From a virus: DNA of 64,000 nt. The translations under genes were made by a program, and so were the position numbers. Where the stretch lies: the IMG/VR virus record IMGVR_UViG_3300041411_000074, positions 25,365 to 89,364 of that record. One strand, 5' to 3'. Within the stretch, counting starts at the first letter, position 1. Each line of letters starts with the position of its first letter. The notes beneath the pieces are model-generated. The model searched no databases. It was not told the DNA's origin and saw only the letters and a list, made by a program, of their open reading frames with translations. This document shows positions 28,365 through 37,066 of the stretch, piece by piece.

Positions 28365-30476
28365 ATGCTAGGCGAAAATGAGATTATTCTGGACATTGAG
28401 GCAGATGGATTTATTTTTGAATCCACGAAGGTTTGGACTGTATGTGCAACAAACATCCAAAGTGGTGAAAAGATTAAGGTAAATCCCTTTAAAGATGAAT
28501 CTGCCAAGAGTCAGCTAATCTCATTCATCTTTAAAAAACCTAATCCAACTATTGGCTTTCACTTCGGTCTGGGCTATGACATGTTCGTTCTTCAGAACTT
28601 GTTGGATATTAAGTTCACAGTTGGTAAAGACACAATTGAAGGTCAACCTGTTCAGTTTGTCGATACACTTTATTTGAGTATGTTCCTCAATCCTGATCGT
28701 ATCGGACATAGTGTTGAAGCCTTTGGTGAAGTTCTCGGATTGCCTAAAATTGATTGGCGAGAAAAAGCAATTGAACTGGGACTAATTGAACGTAACGCAC
28801 CAAAAGGTGCTGAGTTTATGCAGTGGCATCCAGAAATGGACGTGTACTGTGAACGTGACGTTGATGTAAACGTAATGTTGTATCAATATCTTCAAAAGGA
28901 ATGGCAGGAGGTTTACGGGAAACCTTTCAGCATTACTGATGCTTACAAATGTGGACAGAAGTCTTTCTATTTAATGTCTTGTCAGGAACTTACAGGATTT
29001 AAGTTTGATGTTGAAGGTGGTATTAAGCTTAAGGAACGGATTGGTGTAATGATGGAAGAGATCCGGGCAGAGGTAGAGCCTAAACTTCCTCCTCGTGCAT
29101 TGAAGAAGTCCGAAGAAAAGTATTACAGTATGCCCGCTAAGCCATGGAAAAAATCAGGAGACTTCTCGTCGTCTTGGGAAAAGTTTGTAGAAAAGCACAA
29201 TGGTGTTTTAGATACCAACACAGGTTTGTGGGACTTCTATGGTGAAAAGTATCCAGTAGTGGCAGGAGCTATGCTGAATATTAAGTTGCCAATGGAGATG
29301 GCTAACCAAGATCAGATGAAAGATTGGTTTCTTGAACAGGGTTGGAAACCTTCGCTGTGGAATTTCCAACGTGGGCCTGATGGTAAGCCAATGCGAGATC
29401 CTAAGACACGCCAACTTATCCAAACAAGTCCTAAGATTCAGGAACAGGGTAAGATTTGCCCCAATCTCATGAAGTTGGAAGGTGATATTGTTAAACAAGT
29501 TGTGAAGTGGCTGAGCTTGCGTAACCGACAATCTGTATTGGAGGGCTGGCTTACAAATGATCGCCTGCAAATGGATGGGCGTATTGGTGCAGGGCGTACA
29601 GGTATTGCTGCGACACATCGCCAAAAGCATCGTACTTGCGTAAACGTCCCGAAGGCTTCTGAGAAGGTTTTGCTTGGCAAAGAGTTCCGTTCTCTGTGGA
29701 TTTCGGGAGATGGGATGCTTATTGCTGCCGGGGATGCCGCTGCGTTAGAGGGACGAGTTCAGGGGCACTATTGCTATAAATATGATGATGGAGCAACGGC
29801 TGAAGAATTGTTGAAAGGCGATGTGCACAGTAAGAATGCGTTTGCTTTCTTTGGACATGAATCTGAAATCCAACAATTTGATTTGCACAGCCCTGACTTT
29901 AATAAAGAACATCCTAAATTCAAGCCTTTCCGAGATAAGAGTAAAAACGGATATTATGCCTGTATGTATGGCTGTGCTGGCCCTAAATTAGCCAGTACAT
30001 TAGGCTTGCCAGTTAAGATGGGAAATGATAAACTTGAGGCATTCTGGGATGCTAATCCAGCCACTAAGGCACTCAAAGAGAACCTAGAAAAGTATTGGAC
30101 AAGTACAGGACGTGAGAAGTATCTTCCTGCGATTGATGGCCGTATGCTTTGCACTCGCAAGAAGTCTGCACTGCTTAATACAATTTTCCAAAGTTGTGGT
30201 GGTATTTCAATGGATTATGCGCTATGCTTTATGGACGCTTGGCTTGGTGGTTTGAAGTGGAAAGATCGTAAACCTTACTACATCTACAAAGGTCATGTAG
30301 TGATGCGTGTTTGCTATCAACACGATGAGGTAGAATTTGAGTGTGAGGAAGAAATTGCAGAGGAAATTTCTCGAATGATTGAAAAAGCTATTGAAAAAGC
30401 TGGACTCTATTTGAAACTTAAAGTACCATTAGCGGGCGAAGGCAAGACGGGAAAATCGTGGTGCGAAGTGCATTGA
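28365..30476 (+). CDS. DNA polymerase, family A (T7-like, with 3'-5' exonuclease)
   Basis: The replicative polymerase, 703 aa (T7 gp5: 704). N-terminal DnaQ-like exonuclease: LDIEADGF (D10, E12) and later YCERDVDVNVMLY. Polymerase motif A GDAAALEGRVQGH (D457), in place of the common DYSQIELR. Motif B RDKSKNGYYACMYG (R/K...YG). Motif C QHDEVEF (H653-D654). ATG follows GGAGTAAC. Host thioredoxin or the phage glutaredoxin as a partner is unproven. Neighbours are the primase-helicase and, downstream, SSB and exonuclease. Confidence 0.93.
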   Translation: MLGENEIILDIEADGFIFESTKVWTVCATNIQSGEKIKVNPFKDESAKSQLISFIFKKPNPTIGFHFGLGYDMFVLQNLLDIKFTVGKDTIEGQPVQFVDTLYLSMFLNPDRIGHSVEAFGEVLGLPKIDWREKAIELGLIERNAPKGAEFMQWHPEMDVYCERDVDVNVMLYQYLQKEWQEVYGKPFSITDAYKCGQKSFYLMSCQELTGFKFDVEGGIKLKERIGVMMEEIRAEVEPKLPPRALKKSEEKYYSMPAKPWKKSGDFSSSWEKFVEKHNGVLDTNTGLWDFYGEKYPVVAGAMLNIKLPMEMANQDQMKDWFLEQGWKPSLWNFQRGPDGKPMRDPKTRQLIQTSPKIQEQGKICPNLMKLEGDIVKQVVKWLSLRNRQSVLEGWLTNDRLQMDGRIGAGRTGIAATHRQKHRTCVNVPKASEKVLLGKEFRSLWISGDGMLIAAGDAAALEGRVQGHYCYKYDDGATAEELLKGDVHSKNAFAFFGHESEIQQFDLHSPDFNKEHPKFKPFRDKSKNGYYACMYGCAGPKLASTLGLPVKMGNDKLEAFWDANPATKALKENLEKYWTSTGREKYLPAIDGRMLCTRKKSALLNTIFQSCGGISMDYALCFMDAWLGGLKWKDRKPYYIYKGHVVMRVCYQHDEVEFECEEEIAEEISRMIEKAIEKAGLYLKLKVPLAGEGKTGKSWCEVH

Positions 30477-30502
30477 TCTGGAAAAGAAATTGAAAATACC
30501 GC

Positions 30503-30531
30503 TGTACAAACCCAATAAATCATGCGAGAAT
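30503..30531 (+). promoter_or_regulatory. possible sigma70 promoter
   Basis: TGTACA, 17 bases, GAGAAT in the gap after the polymerase gene; the -10 equals that at 23484-23489. It would serve the genes from 30567. Confidence 0.4.
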
Positions 30532-30566
30532 AGATAGTACAAATTAAATTGTAAAGGAGAGAAATA

Positions 30567-30950
30567 ATGAAATTTAAAAGTGGCGACAAGGTTGTACGGA
30601 TTAAGTCTGATTGGGATGTGGTTCGTGTTGGTGGAGTTTATATTGTTCGATATCAGGAGACTGATGGTGTATACTTGAGTGATCTGCAAGGTAAGGTACT
30701 TGTAGGCTGTTATGATCCGGCATACTTTCAGCTTCTTGTAGAAGTGTCAGCTACGCCAGTAACACCAAACTACGCAGCAGCCTTCAATACTTGGATGGAC
30801 GACTATGTGAACAATCCACAAGCATACGAGAATTCCCATGAAAGTGCAGTACGCCATTTGAAAGAGAAGCTTAATGGTGAAGAGCCGTCTTATGGTGAAG
30901 TTTGTGCAGAAGTGCTTGTAAATTATATTAATAAATTGGAGAATAAATAA
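30567..30950 (+). CDS. hypothetical protein (127 aa)
   Basis: Not recognised. ATG with AAGGAGAG upstream. N-terminal 60 residues look like a KOW/SH3-type barrel (KFKSGDKVVRIKSDWDVVRV; GVYIVRYQETDGVYL); the C-terminus is helical. TAATG overlap downstream. Confidence 0.7.
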   Translation: MKFKSGDKVVRIKSDWDVVRVGGVYIVRYQETDGVYLSDLQGKVLVGCYDPAYFQLLVEVSATPVTPNYAAAFNTWMDDYVNNPQAYENSHESAVRHLKEKLNGEEPSYGEVCAEVLVNYINKLENK

Positions 30951-31120
30951 TGAAAACTATCTATACCTATCTCGTAGCAGATGACAGCAACGTATATGCT
31001 GAAACAAATACACGCGAAGATGCAAGGAATTACTTGCGTGATATTAAAGCAACAGGTAATAAAGCTGTTAAGATATTCCGTGAAGAATACGTTCGTATTG
31101 CTTATACACAGGTACGTTAA
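30950..31120 (+). CDS. small hypothetical protein (56 aa)
   Basis: Not recognised. TAATG overlap upstream. Beta-alpha-beta (KTIYTYLVADDSNVYAET; REDARNYLRDIKATGNKAVK), basic. Confidence 0.65.
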   Translation: MKTIYTYLVADDSNVYAETNTREDARNYLRDIKATGNKAVKIFREEYVRIAYTQVR

Positions 31121-31121
31121 C

Positions 31122-31388
31122 ATGGGAAAGATTACCATACGTGAAACAAGCTCTGTTGATAACGGAACTTCCTCTTCACACTCAGAAGTAGAGTATATCT
31201 TTGAGGATAGCTCGGATTACTTCGCTTGGAGTGAGCAGAAAGCAGAAGCTATTAACAACGCTGTTAAAGCTTATGTTGGTGGCTTGGATTTTGGTAGTGC
31301 ATTTGAAACACCACTTGAGGAAGAGTCAGCAGATAACGTGACAGAGATTAAAGTGGCTAAGAAGATTAAAGAGCCGACTAAGCATTAA
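31122..31388 (+). CDS. hypothetical protein (88 aa)
   Basis: Not recognised. ATG 31122 begins one base after the preceding stop; the longer frame would lie in that gene. Ser-rich start (SSVDNGTSSSHSEVEYIFED), acidic middle and a Lys-rich tail (VAKKIKEPTKH). Confidence 0.7.
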   Translation: MGKITIRETSSVDNGTSSSHSEVEYIFEDSSDYFAWSEQKAEAINNAVKAYVGGLDFGSAFETPLEEESADNVTEIKVAKKIKEPTKH

Positions 31389-31402
31389 TTAAGGAGAAAT
31401 GT

Positions 31403-31744
31403 GTGTTTAATTATAGTCCTGATGAAACAAAGATTTTGATTGATGGGAAGAAGATTGAAGGCTTGGCTAACAAGTTTCTGACTAACGCAAGCGGACGAGG
31501 CTTTACGCTCACCCTACATGGTGGTAGTCAGTGGCATAAATATCTTGACGGTCTTGTGTTCAGCAAGTACAGTAAAACTGTTAATGTATCTGTGGAAATT
31601 GCTTTGACTGATGAAGACGTGCAGTCCGACTTGTTCGATATTAAAGGTGACTTTATTTTGGTCAGTTGGAGTTACAATCTTAGTTCGGAAACTTTCCCAG
31701 AAGTAAGTTATAGCTTTGTGCATAACAGTCCAATCTATAGTTAA
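31403..31744 (+). CDS. hypothetical protein (113 aa)
   Basis: Not recognised. GTG with AAGGAG upstream. Almost wholly beta (GFTLTLHGGSQWHKYLDGLV; VNVSVEIALTDEDV; DFILVSWSYNLSS). No membrane segment. It precedes the ssb gene. Confidence 0.7.
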   Translation: MFNYSPDETKILIDGKKIEGLANKFLTNASGRGFTLTLHGGSQWHKYLDGLVFSKYSKTVNVSVEIALTDEDVQSDLFDIKGDFILVSWSYNLSSETFPEVSYSFVHNSPIYS

Positions 31745-31751
31745 AAAGAAT

Positions 31752-31780
31752 TTGTCGAAAGACAGATACATCCTCACAAT
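31752..31780 (+). promoter_or_regulatory. possible promoter with two small hairpins upstream of ssb
   Basis: TTGTCG, 17 bases, CACAAT. The same stretch has TGTC-GAAA-GACA (31753-31764) and TCACA-ATAA-TGTGA (31774-31787, with one extra base), so it may also be an operator or a translational control element for ssb. Confidence 0.4.
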
Positions 31781-31823
31781 AATGTGAACATGTAAATATA
31801 CACAACTTAATAGAGAAAATTAA

Positions 31824-32522
31824 ATGACTAACAAAACAGAAGTAATTGTACGTGACTTACCTAAATCGGGCACTCTGGAGACAGCTAACGTTTATATCAA
31901 GAATGCTGTAGTTTACTATGCAGCAGTACATGAACCAAAGCTTAAATATCAATCTGTAGACAAAGAGTTTAGTGCAACAGTCTTCGTAGATGAAGAAGCC
32001 AAGGATCGTTTGCTGGACGAAGTAATGGTTAACAAATCCTTCTCCCAAGTAGGCATCACCAAAACTAGCAAGCCACCTCGGAAGATCAAGTTTGCCTTGT
32101 CTTCGCAAGTTGAAGAAGGTAAAGCTAATTATGATCTGGTAGATGGTTTGTGGGGATTTAACATTGCCAAGCCTGAGTTTAGTAAGAAGGGTTTGCCGAT
32201 GAACGTCAACGTGATTGATGCAGAAGGTAATGCGTTCACTGAGAACGTGGGCAATGGCTCGGTAGTTAACCTGAAGTTGTTCGGATATAAGAATCAGGAC
32301 GGTCAACTCACTGTTACATTGGACACTGTTCAAGTAGTAGAGCACGTAGCTTATGAAGGCAAAGGTTCGTCTGATTCGGTTGATGATGATGTCTTGGGTG
32401 TTAGTTATAAGGTGAAGAAGACTGAGGCTAAGCCTGCTGAAGAGGAAGTTCCAGCACCGAAGGTCAAGGCTGCTCCGCAACCTGAACCAGAGGACGAAGA
32501 ACTGGGTGACTTGCCTTTTTGA
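31824..32522 (+). CDS. ssb: single-stranded DNA-binding protein (T7 gp2.5-like)
   Basis: A 232-aa protein, the same length as T7 gp2.5. Beta-rich OB-fold-like body (NVYIKNAVVYYAAVHEPKL; EFSATVFVDEEAKDRLL; VVNLKLFGYKNQDGQLTVTL) and a low-complexity linker ending in the acidic aromatic tip EDEELGDLPF. That type of C-terminus contacts polymerase and helicase in T7-like systems. Location with exonuclease, polymerase and helicase fits. A long antisense frame is a shadow. Confidence 0.85.
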   Translation: MTNKTEVIVRDLPKSGTLETANVYIKNAVVYYAAVHEPKLKYQSVDKEFSATVFVDEEAKDRLLDEVMVNKSFSQVGITKTSKPPRKIKFALSSQVEEGKANYDLVDGLWGFNIAKPEFSKKGLPMNVNVIDAEGNAFTENVGNGSVVNLKLFGYKNQDGQLTVTLDTVQVVEHVAYEGKGSSDSVDDDVLGVSYKVKKTEAKPAEEEVPAPKVKAAPQPEPEDEELGDLPF

Positions 32523-32534
32523 TCTAAGGAATTC

Positions 32535-32550
32535 TGCACAAGGATGTGCA
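32535..32550. repeat. small inverted repeat
   Basis: TGCACA-AGGA-TGTGCA just after the ssb stop. No T-tract follows; possible mRNA-stabilising or attenuating hairpin. Confidence 0.5.
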
Positions 32551-32587
32551 ACCATTTAAAACAAATTAATTTAGTAGGAGAAATAAT

Positions 32588-32836
32588 ATGAAAGAGCGTC
32601 AATCCCTCTACAGCCGTGCGTATCAATTGGCTCAAGAAGCAATCACCAATAAAGAAGATGTAAAAGAACTTGCTGGTGAATTTACATACGATAAAGAATA
32701 TAACACTGACGGCTTTGATAAAGTCGAAGTAAAGAATATTGTTAAAGCAGCACAAGCAAAAGCCAAGCAAGACAATCTTGCAGAGAAGGTTGAAGAACTG
32801 AATAAACTTCAACAGATTCAAGAAGCTTATAGCTGA
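32588..32836 (+). CDS. hypothetical protein (82 aa)
   Basis: Not recognised. ATG after AGGAGAAATAAT. Helical and highly charged (SRAYQLAQEAITNKEDVKEL; AAQAKAKQDNLAEKVEELNK), ends in a heptad-like helix. Followed by a strong terminator. Confidence 0.75.
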   Translation: MKERQSLYSRAYQLAQEAITNKEDVKELAGEFTYDKEYNTDGFDKVEVKNIVKAAQAKAKQDNLAEKVEELNKLQQIQEAYS

Positions 32837-32852
32837 GCAATTAAGTTCAAAT

Positions 32853-32879
32853 AGCCGGTGAAATATCCGGCTTTCTTTT
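32853..32879 (+). terminator. rho-independent terminator
   Basis: Stem AGCCGG/CCGGCT with an 8-base loop followed by TTCTTTT, 16 bases after the stop at 32836. Confidence 0.88.
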
Positions 32880-32896
32880 ACCAACGGAGTATTATT

Positions 32897-33190
32897 ATGG
32901 GTGTCGAGTATTCAGCACGGATTCTTGTTGGACTTCCCCACGAAGATCTTGAAGAATTCTTACAGGATGTAGAAGATCATTATGATGTGGGGTTGTATGT
33001 TTGCAGTCCGTATTACGATGCAAGCTATGGAGATTCCTTGTTTGGTGTTCTTGTAGAGCACTGTGATGATTTTAGTTATACAGAAATTGATGAGTTTAAT
33101 TGGTCAGAGAAAGTCTGTAAAGCACATCAAGAGTTTACAAAGATCACTGGTAAGAAGGGTGTGCTGTTCCTCTCTACTTACGGGAGTTGA
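32897..33190 (+). CDS. hypothetical protein (97 aa)
   Basis: Not recognised. ATG with CGGAG upstream. Acidic alpha/beta (EYSARILVGLPHEDLEEFLQ; DVGLYVCSPYYDASYGDS). A small conserved-looking protein ahead of the exonuclease, one base apart. Confidence 0.7.
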   Translation: MGVEYSARILVGLPHEDLEEFLQDVEDHYDVGLYVCSPYYDASYGDSLFGVLVEHCDDFSYTEIDEFNWSEKVCKAHQEFTKITGKKGVLFLSTYGS

Positions 33191-33191
33191 A

Positions 33192-34190
33192 ATGACAAAA
33201 CTAACATCAATAATTGACCTAGATTACGTAAAGTACGCTTCTGCATCAGTTGGTGAAAAACGTTCTATTGTTGTCACACACAAAGCTTCGGGACGTGAAA
33301 AGGAGTTTTCCACTAGAACTGAATTCTACGGACGGGATAAAGCAAAATCCGGTGGATGGCTTGGGGAACTAAACGCTAAACGTGAAAGTCCATTTACTGT
33401 AGATGAGTTTGATATTATTGATCGTCAAGTTGCTGAGCCAGTTGATCACGTATTGCAAATTGCAAAGACTCAAGTTGAAGGTGATCTAAAAAGACTTGGT
33501 ACAAATAAATACAAAGCTTTCTTGGGCAAGGGTGATAGCTTTCGTGTTGAACTGTCTACACTGAAGAAGTATAAAGATAATCGAAAAGATATGCTTCGCC
33601 CCTTGCACATGGATGCAGTTACAGAGTATCTTGAACGTAAGTTTAAAGCTGAGATTGTCACAGGGATTGAGGCTGATGATCGTTGTGTAATTGAAGCTTA
33701 CAATAATCCTAATGCTGTGATTCAGGGGTTAGATAAAGATTACTATGGACAACCCGTCAAGTTCTTTAACGTCAATCGACCAGAAGAAGGTATTCAAGAC
33801 TGCAATCAGTTTGGTAGCTTGTGGTTAGATGATAAAGGAGATGTTCGTGGCATTGGACGTATGCACCTTTATTGGCAAGTAGGTAGTAATGATACATCCG
33901 ATAACTATGCTGCAAACTGCTTCTCAGACATTAAATGGGCAGGAAAATCAGCCTATAAAAGCTTAGTAGAAGCTAAGACAGACAGTGAGGCATGGGAGAA
34001 GCTTAAAGAGGTTTTCCAGCATCTTTACCCCGAAGATAAGACTGTTTTAGGCTGGAGAAATGACTCTATCAACATCACTTGGGATTATGTTTTGAATGAA
34101 TGCTTCATGATGGCTAGGATGTTGAAGGTTGAAGGTGAAAATATTAATGCTTATGATGTGATGGATAAATTGGGTGTAAGTTATGCTTAA
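33192..34190 (+). CDS. 5'-3' exonuclease (T7 gp6/FEN-like)
   Basis: It removes RNA primers and degrades DNA from 5' ends. ATG 33192 (332 aa) is chosen, right after the preceding stop; a longer frame is a shadow of that gene. FEN/PIN acidic sites: IIDLDYVKYAS (Asp9/11), VTGIEADDRCVIEAY (the E-A-D-D cluster) and VIQGLDKDYYGQPV (D-x-D), the order of FEN-type nucleases. The C-terminal half corresponds to the helix-hairpin-helix part. Clustered with ssb and the HNH gene. Confidence 0.85.
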   Translation: MTKLTSIIDLDYVKYASASVGEKRSIVVTHKASGREKEFSTRTEFYGRDKAKSGGWLGELNAKRESPFTVDEFDIIDRQVAEPVDHVLQIAKTQVEGDLKRLGTNKYKAFLGKGDSFRVELSTLKKYKDNRKDMLRPLHMDAVTEYLERKFKAEIVTGIEADDRCVIEAYNNPNAVIQGLDKDYYGQPVKFFNVNRPEEGIQDCNQFGSLWLDDKGDVRGIGRMHLYWQVGSNDTSDNYAANCFSDIKWAGKSAYKSLVEAKTDSEAWEKLKEVFQHLYPEDKTVLGWRNDSINITWDYVLNECFMMARMLKVEGENINAYDVMDKLGVSYA

Positions 34191-34737
34191 GGAGCCTTGG
34201 CTAACCCCAGAAGGGATGAAGATATGGAAAACTGAATCCCAATACTGGAACTGGTTGCGTGGCTCACTTCGAAGATTATGGGGTGATTATCCTCTACGCA
34301 AAGAGTGGAAAGCTAGACAACTACGTTTAATTACACCAGAAGAGAAAGCTAGTAAACTGTTTCATCCATCAACAAAGAATCTTGGACAATGTTTTTATTG
34401 TAAGCAATGGTTTGCAGGGAGTAAACTTGAGTGTGACCATAAAACACCATCTGACGGCTGTAGATCAAAAGAGACAGCAGAATCATTCTTGTGGTATTGT
34501 GGAGGTGGTGTAGGAGATGAGTGGGTCTTGAGCTGTAAGCCCTGTCACAAAGTTAAGACTCATTCTGAACGTCAAGGGCTGACAATGGATGAGAGTAGAA
34601 TAGACAAAGAAATCATTGCTATCATGAACGCTAAAACAGATAGACAGTGGCTAGAACAACGTAGTATAGTGCCAGCAAGCAATGCTAAGAAAAGACGGCG
34701 GCAAATTGAGGAGGAAATGAAGAATGAAACTGTTTAA
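34183..34737 (+). CDS. HNH endonuclease, possible replication-associated nuclease
   Basis: A 184-aa protein overlapping the exonuclease by 8 bases. HNH region: CFYCKQWFAGSKLECDHKTP (CxxC, then the catalytic C/E-CDH), W-x-L-x-CKPCHKVKTHSERQ (CxxCH-x2-KT). This is a standard zinc-stabilised HNH fold. The N-terminal 60 residues are Trp/Arg-rich; the C-terminus is basic (KKRRRQIEE). Unlike the AP2-type genes it is translationally coupled to core replication genes. It may therefore supply the resolvase/nuclease role that endonuclease I has in T7; this is inference. Confidence 0.8.
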   Translation: MLKEPWLTPEGMKIWKTESQYWNWLRGSLRRLWGDYPLRKEWKARQLRLITPEEKASKLFHPSTKNLGQCFYCKQWFAGSKLECDHKTPSDGCRSKETAESFLWYCGGGVGDEWVLSCKPCHKVKTHSERQGLTMDESRIDKEIIAIMNAKTDRQWLEQRSIVPASNAKKRRRQIEEEMKNETV

Positions 34738-34954
34738 ACTTTACTGTGTGGAAAGTCCCGGCTGGGATTGCAATCATGGATTCGTTATAAGGGCAAAAGA
34801 TGAATTGGCTGCACGAGAGCTTGCACAAAATCAAATTTCTGATGAAAAGGGTGGCAGTAAAGAATTCTGGCTAGATTCAAACTTCTCTAGTTGCGAAGAG
34901 ATTAAAGTAAACGGTGATCCTGAAATTATCCTTAATGATTTTAACGCTGGTTAG
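34724..34954 (+). CDS. hypothetical protein (76 aa)
   Basis: Not recognised. Overlaps the HNH gene by 14 bases. Beta-alpha pattern (FKLYCVESPGWDCNHGFVIR; DELAARELAQNQISDEKG) as in small phage proteins with a two-stranded sheet and helix. Confidence 0.7.
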   Translation: MKLFKLYCVESPGWDCNHGFVIRAKDELAARELAQNQISDEKGGSKEFWLDSNFSSCEEIKVNGDPEIILNDFNAG

Positions 34955-34964
34955 GAGAACAACA

Positions 34965-35210
34965 ATGACTGACAAGAAACTTAAAGTTAACAATGCAGCG
35001 TACACTGAACTTAGTATTCAAATTGCTGTACTTCAAGCATCTGTGGATAAACTTCTTCAGTTGGCTATGAAGCCTGAGCAAGAGATTACTATTGAACCAC
35101 TTCGTATTAAATCTTTGAAAGACATTATGCCCGAAGACATTGAGAATGCACGACTGTTGTTTAATGATATTGTTCCAACAGATGAAGAATTCTTGGAGAA
35201 TTTCAAATGA
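34965..35210 (+). CDS. hypothetical protein (81 aa)
   Basis: Not recognised. ATG 34965 with TTAGGAG upstream. Helical first half (YTELSIQIAVLQASVDKLL), acidic end. ATGA overlap downstream. Confidence 0.7.
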   Translation: MTDKKLKVNNAAYTELSIQIAVLQASVDKLLQLAMKPEQEITIEPLRIKSLKDIMPEDIENARLLFNDIVPTDEEFLENFK

Positions 35211-35299
35211 TTAAAGATTATTGGACAGCAATCTTCTGGTGCGAATTTATCCAGTTTAGTGTTTATTTTAATGTGTGGTGCTCACAATTGGGGATCTAG
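35207..35299 (+). CDS. very small aromatic peptide (30 aa)
   Basis: ATGA overlap with the preceding gene. Thirty residues rich in Trp/Phe/Tyr/Cys (DYWTAIFWCEFIQFSVYF), possibly membrane-associated. Function unknown; small size leaves doubt. Confidence 0.4.
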   Translation: MIKDYWTAIFWCEFIQFSVYFNVWCSQLGI

Positions 35300-35301
35300 A
35301 T

Positions 35302-35517
35302 ATGTCAGTTATAGAGATGTTTCCAAAGAAACCAGACACAGAGAAATCACTAGGGCACTCTATCTCTAAGTTAGACTTCTGGAAAGGGAGAAATGAGATT
35401 ATAAGCAGAGATTTCCATTCATTTAGTGTCTACCAAAAACAAGAGACGCTGGACACCGTGCTTGACATCAATAACAAATTGTACCAACTTATTTTAGAAT
35501 TGAAGGGAGAGATTTAA
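35302..35517 (+). CDS. hypothetical protein (71 aa)
   Basis: Not recognised. ATG 35302 with GGGG upstream. Helical C-terminus (LDTVLDINNKLYQLILELKG). It abuts the metallophosphoesterase start. Confidence 0.65.
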   Translation: MSVIEMFPKKPDTEKSLGHSISKLDFWKGRNEIISRDFHSFSVYQKQETLDTVLDINNKLYQLILELKGEI

Positions 35518-36420
35518 TTGAGTGAAGTAGAATGGAAACAACAGGCAATTGAATTAGCAAAGACTGGTAAAAGTTGGAGAAAGATTGCAGAATTGGTAGA
35601 CAAACCACGCTCAACTGTTTCTGATTACTTGCGTAAAGAGTTCAGCCAAGTTGTTGTAGACAACCGTCGTTCTTCAGAAACTTATTCTGTACGAAAGAAC
35701 GATAAAGTTGAACATGACAACAGTCGAATCTTGTTGATCAGTGATTTGCATATTCCTTATCACCACCAAGATGCTATTGCTTTCTTGAAACACTTGAAAG
35801 ATAAATATAACCCAACACGAGTAATCTGTTTAGGGGATGAGGTTGATGGTCACGCCTTGAGCTTCCATGATAGTGATCCAGATTTGCCAAGTGCTGGTGA
35901 CGAAATTCGTCAAGCTTTGCCTGTTATTGCTGAACTATTTAAAATCTTTCCAAAGATGGATATTCTTGAAAGTAATCACGGTAGTTTGGTGTGGCGTAAG
36001 GCTAAAGTATTTGGCATTCCAAAGCACTATATTAAATCTTATAATGAAGTGCTGGGCGTAGACAGCGGTTGGAAATGGAGTTTTGATCTTACTGTAGACT
36101 TACCTAATGGACAGAAATGCTATATGCACCACGGTAAGACAAGTAATATTATTCAACTAAGTCAACAGATGGGCATGAATGCAACTCAAGGCCACTACCA
36201 TGAAACATTCAAGATTGATTATTGGGGCAACAGCACAGGACTTTATTGGGGTATGCAGTGTGGTTGTCTTATTGATGATGACAAACTTGCATTTAATTAT
36301 AACAATGTAAATATTAAAAGGCCGATTATTGGGACAGGGTTGATTATTGACTCTATGCCTGTGTTGGAGCCAATGCGGCTAAACTCAGAAGGAAGGTGGG
36401 TAGGTGCAAAAGTCAATTGA
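35518..36420 (+). CDS. calcineurin-like metallophosphoesterase with N-terminal HTH
   Basis: A 300-aa protein. TTG start with GGGAGAG upstream, immediately after the preceding stop. Residues 1-45 are a helix-turn-helix (AIELAKTGKSWRKIAELVDK...STVSDYLRKE). The phosphoesterase core follows with metal motifs ISDLHIPYHH (D-x-H), CLGDEVDGH (GD-x-x-D), ESNHGS (N-H), MHHGK and TQGHYHE (G-H-x-H). It probably hydrolyses phosphodiesters in nucleic acid or nucleotides; substrate unknown. Proteins of this kind are common beside T7-like replication genes. Confidence 0.85.
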   Translation: MSEVEWKQQAIELAKTGKSWRKIAELVDKPRSTVSDYLRKEFSQVVVDNRRSSETYSVRKNDKVEHDNSRILLISDLHIPYHHQDAIAFLKHLKDKYNPTRVICLGDEVDGHALSFHDSDPDLPSAGDEIRQALPVIAELFKIFPKMDILESNHGSLVWRKAKVFGIPKHYIKSYNEVLGVDSGWKWSFDLTVDLPNGQKCYMHHGKTSNIIQLSQQMGMNATQGHYHETFKIDYWGNSTGLYWGMQCGCLIDDDKLAFNYNNVNIKRPIIGTGLIIDSMPVLEPMRLNSEGRWVGAKVN

Positions 36421-37066
36421 TTTGACAGGAAAGATTTTTGGTAGATGGACAGTTCTTTCCAGGGGTGTGGATTATATTTACCCATCCACCGGTAAGAGGG
36501 CTCTTCGATGGAACTGTCTTTGTATCTGCGGAAAAGAAAAACTGGTGCATGGACCACACCTAAAGAACGGGACTAGTGTAAGCTGTGGGTGTTATAATGT
36601 TGAGCAAAGTTCTACACACGGACTATCCAATATGAGGGCTTACAAAGCATACTGGCACATGGTTAGACGCTGCTCCGAAAATGCATCAGATAAGGACAGA
36701 GAGTGCTATTATGATAAAGGAATTGGTGTTTGTGATCGTTGGCAAGATGTGGTACTATTTGTAGAGGATATGGGAGAGTGTCCTGACGGATTTGAATTAG
36801 AGCGTCTCAATCCGGCTTTGGGTTATTTCCCTGATAATTGCATATGGGCAAATGAGCAGAGACAGGCAGAAAATAGAGGAATGTTTAAAAATAACACATC
36901 GGGTAAAACAGGTGTAAATTTTGATGCGAAACTTGGTAAATGGCGTGCTATTCTACAAAAGAATAAAGTAAGATATGATGGCGGTGTCTACTTAAGTTTT
37001 GAGGCAGCTTGTGATGCAAGGGATAAGTTAGAACTTGAACACCTTGGCTATCTTAAGGAGAATTGA
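36404..37066 (+). CDS. HNH/AP2 homing-type endonuclease
   Basis: A 220-aa protein, GTG start, overlapping the phosphoesterase by 17 bases. N-terminal DLTGKIFGRWTVLSRG...CLCICGKEKLVHG...SVSCGC (zinc-binding DNA-contact domain). HNH core: YKAYWHMVRRCSE, YYDKGIGVCDRW, F-VEDMGECPDGFELERLNP...PDNCIWA. An AP2-like end follows (SGKTGVNFDAKLGKWRAIL). Here the ELERLN core resembles the usual LDRID. It belongs to a different branch from the GVGINDADY family. Confidence 0.8.
   Translation: MQKSIDLTGKIFGRWTVLSRGVDYIYPSTGKRALRWNCLCICGKEKLVHGPHLKNGTSVSCGCYNVEQSSTHGLSNMRAYKAYWHMVRRCSENASDKDRECYYDKGIGVCDRWQDVVLFVEDMGECPDGFELERLNPALGYFPDNCIWANEQRQAENRGMFKNNTSGKTGVNFDAKLGKWRAILQKNKVRYDGGVYLSFEAACDARDKLELEHLGYLKEN

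Noticed and set aside
31857-32555. 232-codon frame antisense to ssb
   Set aside because: Mirror of the ssb reading frame; Cys/Ile/Leu-rich composition typical of antisense shadows and no ribosome-binding site.
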